From the NCBI GenBank assembly GCA_946647055.1, contig CAMPCT010000080.1, positions 1 to 8,691 on the forward strand: DNA of 8,691 bases. The letters run 5' to 3'. Positions 5,598-8,691 of this stretch are shown here, in pieces. The notes beneath the pieces were generated by a model. It did not search any database, had not been told where the DNA came from, and worked only from the letters and a program-made list of their open reading frames with translations. Numbering within the stretch: the stretch's first letter is position 1; each line of letters begins with the position of its first letter. The position numbers were made by a program, and so were the translations under genes. Source of the DNA: an uncultured Atopobium sp. Its GTDB lineage: Bacteria; Actinomycetota; Coriobacteriia; Coriobacteriales; Atopobiaceae.

Positions 5598-6506
5598 ATG
5601 CGCGACCGGCAGACACGCGCCACCGCACAGCTCGTGGCGTCGCTTCTCGTCTTTGGCACGTTGGGGCTCTTTGTCCGCCTCATACCACTCGCACCGACCA
5701 TGCTCGCGCTCACGCGTGGTCTCATGGGGGCGGCCTTCCTCATGCTGGTCCTGCATGTGCGCGGGAAGCGCCTGCAGCTCCCCGAGGACGAGCGCACGCG
5801 GGTGATCCTGCTCGCCTCTGGCGTGGCCGTCACGCTCAACTGGGTCTTCCTGTTCATGGCCTACGAGCAGACCACGCTGGCCTCGGCCGAGCTCGCCTAT
5901 GAGATGGCACCGGTCTACGTCATGCTCGCCTCGCCCTTTGTGCTGGGGGAGCGCTTCACGCGCACCAAGACAATCTGCCTGTTTGCGGCCGTGCTGGGCA
6001 TGGTGCTCGTGTCGGGTGTGCTCGAGCCAGGAGCTGCCACGGGAATCACCTTGGAGGGCGTGGGGCTGGGACTCATCTCGGCGGGCTTCTTTGCCACCAC
6101 GATCGTGCTCAATCAGCTCATGGGTCCGATCGAGCCCTATACCAAGACCATCGTCCAGCTCTTTGTGGCGGGAATCGTGCTCATACCCTATGCGGCTGTG
6201 TCGGGCGTGCTCAACTTCGATGGCGTCGGCCTGCGCGAGGCCGTGCTCATAGGCGTCGTCGGCATCGTGCACACGGGCGTCGCCTTTGCGCTGTGGTTCG
6301 ACGCGCTGGGCTGGCTCTCGGCCAACACGGTCGCCATCCTCGAGTACATCGACCCTGTCGTGGCGCTCTCCATCTCGGTCTTCGTGTTTCACGAGACGCT
6401 CACCCCGCTTGGCTGTGTGGGTGCCGCCCTCGTGCTTGGGGCCATGGCCGCGAGCGAGCTCATTGAGGACGAGAAAGTCGAGCCCGTTCCCACCGGCGAG
6501 GCGTAA
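5598..6506 (+). CDS. EamA/DMT-family transporter (10 TM)
   Basis: The 302-residue integral membrane protein has ten predicted helices in two EamA repeats of five. The first repeat runs from about residue 10 (QLVASLLVFGTLGLFVRLIPL) to 140, the second from about 153 (EGVGLGLISAGFFATTIVL) to 287. The two halves share helix-ending motifs: AELAYEMAPVYVMLASPFVLGE (98-119) corresponds to VAILEYIDPVVALSISVFVFHE (246-267), each with an acidic-Pro helix start and a terminal Glu, as in the family. The protein should carry a small metabolite or drug across the cytoplasmic membrane; the substrate is not predictable. ATG 5598 is chosen for its ribosome binding site GAGGAAGGGAGG (5581-5592); an in-frame TTG at 5568 lacks one. 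The last codons fall in a terminator-like stem. It is divergent from the ECF sigma gene. Confidence 0.9.
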   Translation: MRDRQTRATAQLVASLLVFGTLGLFVRLIPLAPTMLALTRGLMGAAFLMLVLHVRGKRLQLPEDERTRVILLASGVAVTLNWVFLFMAYEQTTLASAELAYEMAPVYVMLASPFVLGERFTRTKTICLFAAVLGMVLVSGVLEPGAATGITLEGVGLGLISAGFFATTIVLNQLMGPIEPYTKTIVQLFVAGIVLIPYAAVSGVLNFDGVGLREAVLIGVVGIVHTGVAFALWFDALGWLSANTVAILEYIDPVVALSISVFVFHETLTPLGCVGAALVLGAMAASELIEDEKVEPVPTGEA

Positions 6507-6518
6507 ACGGGCTCGATT
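6476..6518. terminator. Stem-loop overlapping the transporter stop codon
   Basis: CGAGCCCGTT (6479-6488) is the exact reverse complement of AACGGGCTCG (6506-6515), extendable outward by T6478-A6516, G6477-T6517 (wobble) and A6476-T6518. The loop is 17 bases. No strong T-run follows, but the stem sits between convergent genes (transporter stop at 6504-6506, cupin-gene stop at 6543-6545) and could act in both directions. Confidence 0.5.
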
Positions 6519-6542
6519 CGCGTTTGGATTTGTGCGGGGAAC

Positions 6543-7307
6543 CTAACTCAGCTTGCTGTAGGTCTCGTCGTCCACGGGCTCGAGCCACTCGGCAGACCCA
6601 CCCTCACCCGGGACCTCGATTGCCAGGTGGCTGAACCAGCTGTCGGGCGCGGCGCCATGCCAGTGCTTGACGCCTGCGGGGATGTTCACGCAGTCGCCGG
6701 GGAGCAGCTCCCGTGCCTCCTTGCCCCACTCCTGGTAGTAGCCGCGGCCAGCGACGCACACCAGGATTTGGCCACCGCCCTTGTCGGCGTGGTGGATGTG
6801 CCAGTTGTTGCGGCAGCCCGGTTCGAAGGTCACATTGAAGATGCCCACCTGGCTGGTGGAGACGGGCGCGAGGTAGCTCTGGCCGATGAAGTACTGGGCA
6901 TAGGCGTCGTTGGGGGCACCGATGGGGAAGACCATGCTCGCGGCATGCGCGGCCTTGGCGGGGTCGGAGTCCTCGGGCGCCTCGTCTGCCCACACGTCCT
7001 TGGCGAGGTTGAAGACCGCCCACGCCTTGGGCCAGCCGGCATAGAAGGCCACGTGCGTCACGACCGCCGCAATCTCTGCGCGCGTCACGCCGTGGGCCTT
7101 GGCGTTCTGTAGGTGATAGACAAGAGAGCTGTCGGTGATGCCCGAGGCCATGAGGGCGACGACGGTGATGATGCAGCGGGTCTTGAGGTCGATGTCCTCG
7201 TTGTTCCAGTTCTCGCCAAAGAGGACGTCATCGTTGAAGTGGGCGAACTCGGGGGCGAACTCGCCAAGCGCGTTGCGTCCTGCGGTCTGAACGATCTTCT
7301 CTGCCAT
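6543..7307 (-). CDS. Carboxymuconolactone decarboxylase-like / cupin fusion protein
   Basis: The 254-residue protein fuses two domains. Residues about 25-107 are an all-helical carboxymuconolactone-decarboxylase/AhpD-like domain (LKTRCIITVVALMASG, then H66 in YHLQNAKAHGVTRAEI and FYAGWPKA). The paired CxxC of peroxidatic AhpD is absent. Residues about 155-232 are a cupin beta-barrel: G164-x5-H170-x-H172 begins motif 1, but the metal-ligand Glu position reads Gln (Q180), and PGDCVNIPAGVKHWHG (203-218) is motif 2 with H215. The start ATG 7307 follows AAAGGAG (7313-7319); the longer open frame to 7526 lies inside the TetR gene. TetR ends 20 bases upstream, so the two form an operon. The role is likely a small-molecule isomerase, decarboxylase or detoxifying enzyme; the substrate is unknown. 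Confidence 0.88.
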   Translation of the reverse strand: MAEKIVQTAGRNALGEFAPEFAHFNDDVLFGENWNNEDIDLKTRCIITVVALMASGITDSSLVYHLQNAKAHGVTRAEIAAVVTHVAFYAGWPKAWAVFNLAKDVWADEAPEDSDPAKAAHAASMVFPIGAPNDAYAQYFIGQSYLAPVSTSQVGIFNVTFEPGCRNNWHIHHADKGGGQILVCVAGRGYYQEWGKEARELLPGDCVNIPAGVKHWHGAAPDSWFSHLAIEVPGEGGSAEWLEPVDDETYSKLS

Positions 7308-7327
7308 GGTGTCTCCTTTCGAGGGGG

Positions 7328-7966
7328 TTACTTGCGTGCGTATGCCAGGCACATCCCGACGAAGTCCGCGTAGGCGTCCTCGAACGTGCCGGTGACGGGT
7401 GGGAGGCCTGCGCGCAGCATGGCCTCGCGTGTGAGCTCGGGGCAGTTGTAGTGCGCCCAGAGCTTGGGAGCCTGGAAGAGCAGGCGCAGGTAGAGGTCGG
7501 ATGCGGCATCCTCGCCAATGGCGCACTGGCGGGCGAGCAACTTGCGGATGGGTCCGACCATCCCTGCGAAGTCGCGTTTGAACTCCGTGAGCCGCTCGAG
7601 CGTGACGTTGGACTCGATGACCTCGAAGAGGATGTCCTGGTAGCGCAGGAAGGTGGCGTGCTCGTTCGTGACACGTGCCCAGATTCGTGCGAACTCCGCA
7701 TCATCCATGGGGGCCGAGGCGAGCGCGGTCGTCAGGTCCTCCAGCCAAGCGCGGTTCTCGCGTGCGTGCAGCGCCAGGAAGATCTCCTCCTGCGTGGCGG
7801 CGTACTTGTACAGACCAGCGCGCGACCAGCCCAGACGTTCGGCGATGAGGCCCATGGTGATTCCGTGGTAGGGCATATCGCGAAACAGCTCGTCGGCGGC
7901 CGCCATGATGGCGTCCATGCGCTCCTGCTTGTGCTCGGGCGAGCGTGCCCGAATGTATTCCGTCAT
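7328..7966 (-). CDS. TetR/AcrR-family transcriptional regulator
   Basis: The 212-residue protein has the TetR N-terminal DNA-binding domain at about residues 13-60. Its helix-turn-helix is ITMGLIAERLGWSRAGLYKY (36-55), followed by EEIFLAL. The C-terminal roughly 150 residues are helical and would form the ligand-binding and dimer part; their ligand cannot be told. The start ATG 7966 is supported by GGAGG (7971-7975); the in-frame ATG at 7987 and the extension to 7999 lack a ribosome binding site. It is the first gene of the leftward operon with the decarboxylase-cupin gene and is divergent from flavodoxin. The intergenic region contains two operator-like palindromes over both promoters, so it probably represses both arms and itself. 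The ligand is likely the electrophile or metabolite handled by its neighbours (inference). Confidence 0.93.
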   Translation of the reverse strand: MTEYIRARSPEHKQERMDAIMAAADELFRDMPYHGITMGLIAERLGWSRAGLYKYAATQEEIFLALHARENRAWLEDLTTALASAPMDDAEFARIWARVTNEHATFLRYQDILFEVIESNVTLERLTEFKRDFAGMVGPIRKLLARQCAIGEDAASDLYLRLLFQAPKLWAHYNCPELTREAMLRAGLPPVTGTFEDAYADFVGMCLAYARK

Positions 7967-8004
7967 GGCCCCTCCATTTCTTGGCATGAAGTCTAGCAAA
8001 GCTC

Positions 8005-8034
8005 TTGCATTCGTGACACCTTGTCGCTTATTAT
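8005..8034 (+). promoter_or_regulatory. Promoter of the flavodoxin operon
   Basis: TTGCAT (8005-8010), an 18-bp spacer and TATTAT (8029-8034) form a sigma-70-like promoter. The expected transcription start is near 8041. Operator copy 1 lies between its -35 and -10 boxes, and copy 2 lies over the start. Confidence 0.5.
8013..8028. promoter_or_regulatory. TetR operator-like palindrome, copy 1
   Basis: GTGACACCTTGTCGCT contains the palindrome GACA-N3-TGTC (8015-8025). It sits between the flavodoxin -35 and -10 boxes and over the expected tetR transcription start. Assignment to the adjacent TetR is by position and symmetry. Confidence 0.6.
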
Positions 8035-8057
8035 CCGCATTAGCGACACATTGTCAC
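8030..8057 (-). promoter_or_regulatory. Promoter of the tetR operon
   Basis: On the minus strand GTGACA (8057-8052), a 16-bp spacer and GATAAT (8035-8030) match the sigma-70 consensus at five of six positions each. The -10 box overlaps the -10 box of the opposing flavodoxin promoter almost completely, and the -35 box lies inside operator copy 2. Confidence 0.5.
8042..8057. promoter_or_regulatory. TetR operator-like palindrome, copy 2
   Basis: AGCGACACATTGTCAC contains GACA-N3-TGTC (8045-8055). Its flanks (GC on the left, AC on the right) mirror those of copy 1 (GT on the left, GC on the right). Centres are 30 bp apart, about three helical turns. It covers the flavodoxin transcription start and the tetR -35 box. 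Confidence 0.6.
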
Positions 8058-8060
8058 CTA

Positions 8061-8068
8061 AAAGGAGG
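8061..8068 (+). promoter_or_regulatory. Strong ribosome binding site of the flavodoxin gene
   Basis: AAAGGAGG stands seven bases before ATG 8076 and fixes that start against in-frame upstream ATGs inside the divergent tetR gene. Confidence 0.75.
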
Positions 8069-8075
8069 AATCATT

Positions 8076-8588
8076 ATGGCAAATCTCATCGTGTACTACT
8101 CGCGCAAGGGCGAGAACTACTGGGCCGGCGACATCAAGGTCATCGAGAAGGGCAACACCGAGCGCGTGGCCGAGTTCGTCCAGCAGGCAGTGGGCGGCGA
8201 CCTCTTTGAGCTCGAGACCGTTCGCACCTACGACGCCGACTACTACGTCTGCATCGAGGAGGCCAAGGCCGAGCTGCGCGCCAAGGCACGCCCCGAGCTC
8301 AAGGCGTGCCCTGAGAGCCTGGATGCCTATGACACCATCTTCCTGGGCTATCCCAACTGGTGGGGGACCTGCCCCATGTGCGTCTTCACCTTCCTCGAGA
8401 GCTTTGACCTCGCGGGCAAGCGCATCGTACCCTTCTGCACCAACGAGGGTTCGGGTCTTGGCCACAGTGAGCGCGACATCGCCAAGGCGTGCCCTGGTGC
8501 CAAGGTCGAGGCCGGCCTCTCCGTGACCGGCAACCAGGCGGCGCAGTCCCAGAGCCGTGTCGCGGCATGGGCAAAGAAGTACGCATAG
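8076..8588 (+). CDS. Flavodoxin family protein
   Basis: The 170-residue protein has the flavodoxin-like alpha/beta fold and should carry one FMN as a low-potential electron carrier or NAD(P)H-dependent reductase. The N-terminal strand MANLIVYYSRKGEN leads to an FMN-phosphate loop interrupted by an insertion before KGNTERVAE (25-33), a layout seen in the Flavodoxin_4-type subfamily. FLGYPNWWGTCPM (89-101) is the isoalloxazine-contact loop with two Trp, and PFCTNEGSGLG (119-129) is the third FMN loop. No N-terminal export signal is seen, so it is cytoplasmic. It is preceded by a strong ribosome binding site and a promoter covered by TetR-type operators. The lipoprotein gene follows within a few bases. 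Its electron donor and acceptor are unknown. Confidence 0.93.
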   Translation: MANLIVYYSRKGENYWAGDIKVIEKGNTERVAEFVQQAVGGDLFELETVRTYDADYYVCIEEAKAELRAKARPELKACPESLDAYDTIFLGYPNWWGTCPMCVFTFLESFDLAGKRIVPFCTNEGSGLGHSERDIAKACPGAKVEAGLSVTGNQAAQSQSRVAAWAKKYA

Positions 8589-8596
8589 GAGGCATG

Positions 8597-8691
8597 ATGA
8601 AGAAGGACCTCACGCGCAGGCAGTTTGTGGCGTTGGGTACGCTGGTGCTGGCAGGATGCGCGACGTCCGAGCCCGAGCCGGCTGCCGAGCC
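8597..8691 (+). CDS. Tat-dependent lipoprotein, N-terminal part (cut by window end)
   Basis: Only about 31 residues are in view. The signal peptide combines a twin-arginine motif, TRRQFVALG (6-14), with a lipobox LAGC whose Cys would be residue 21, followed by a Pro/Glu/Ala-rich linker (SEPEPAAE). The protein should therefore be exported folded through the Tat pathway and anchored by lipid at the outer face of the membrane. The mature domain lies outside the window, so its function is unknown. Two adjacent ATGs (8594, 8597) follow AGGAGG (8587-8592); the second has better spacing. The Shine-Dalgarno overlaps the flavodoxin stop (TAG 8586-8588), so the two genes are cotranscribed. Confidence 0.8.
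   Translation, partial: MKKDLTRRQFVALGTLVLAGCATSEPEPAAE

Noticed and set aside
5427..6392. A 321-codon minus-strand open frame opposite the DMT transporter
   Set aside because: Extremely His/Arg/Asp/Glu-rich with no family resemblance; it is the antisense shadow of hydrophobic transporter codons.
7308..7526. N-terminal extension of the decarboxylase-cupin gene
   Set aside because: The extension lies wholly within the tetR coding region and gap, is Arg/Pro/His-rich, and a good ribosome binding site stands at ATG 7307.
1..8691. tRNA, rRNA, CRISPR array, insertion-sequence transposase or phage genes
   Set aside because: Scanned by eye on both strands; no repeat-spacer array, transposase, integrase or RNA-gene signature was seen. 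Intergenic space is short and is accounted for by the repeats and promoters listed.

Overview
The window is GC-rich, has short intergenic gaps and carries ten protein-coding genes, two of them cut by the window edges. The gene content and protein style (GC-rich Gram-positive signals, an ECF sigma factor with a DUF4179-type anti-sigma, flavodoxin next to a carboxymuconolactone decarboxylase-cupin fusion, a twin-arginine lipoprotein) suggest an actinobacterium of the class Coriobacteriia, perhaps an Olsenella/Atopobium-like gut or oral anaerobe. This assignment is an inference; no 16S or other taxonomic marker is present.

Bases 1-3679 hold a tightly packed plus-strand run: the 3' end of an EamA/DMT transporter gene, mnmA (tRNA 2-thiouridylase), a QueD/6-pyruvoyl-tetrahydropterin-synthase-like gene, a GH5-family glycosidase-like gene and rsmI (16S rRNA C1402 ribose methyltransferase). 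Three of the four junctions are stop/start overlaps and the fourth is a 19-base gap with a Shine-Dalgarno sequence, so this is very probably one operon. It mixes RNA modification with a glycosidase that has no obvious link to it.

At 3656-3730 a perfect 30-bp inverted repeat with a 15-base loop contains the stop codons of both convergent genes, rsmI on plus and the anti-sigma gene on minus. It resembles a REP/MITE-type palindrome and supplies the last seven codons of rsmI.

Bases 3727-5327 (minus) encode an ECF sigma factor followed, with an ATGA overlap, by a single-pass membrane protein of the DUF4179 anti-sigma type. The 270-bp gap 5328-5597 holds several inverted repeats and separates the sigma gene from a divergent complete EamA/DMT transporter gene (5598-6506), which ends in a terminator-like stem.

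Bases 6543-8691 look like a regulated redox locus. A TetR repressor and a carboxymuconolactone decarboxylase-cupin fusion are read leftward; a flavodoxin and a Tat-dependent lipoprotein (cut by the window end) are read rightward. The 109-bp divergent gap contains two copies of a GACA-N3-TGTC operator-like palindrome, 30 bp apart, bracketing two face-to-face promoters whose -10 boxes overlap. This predicts a single TetR-controlled switch for both arms and is the most coherent candidate system in the window. The individual families are known. The joint function (detoxification or reduction of a quinone-like or other electrophile) is inference.
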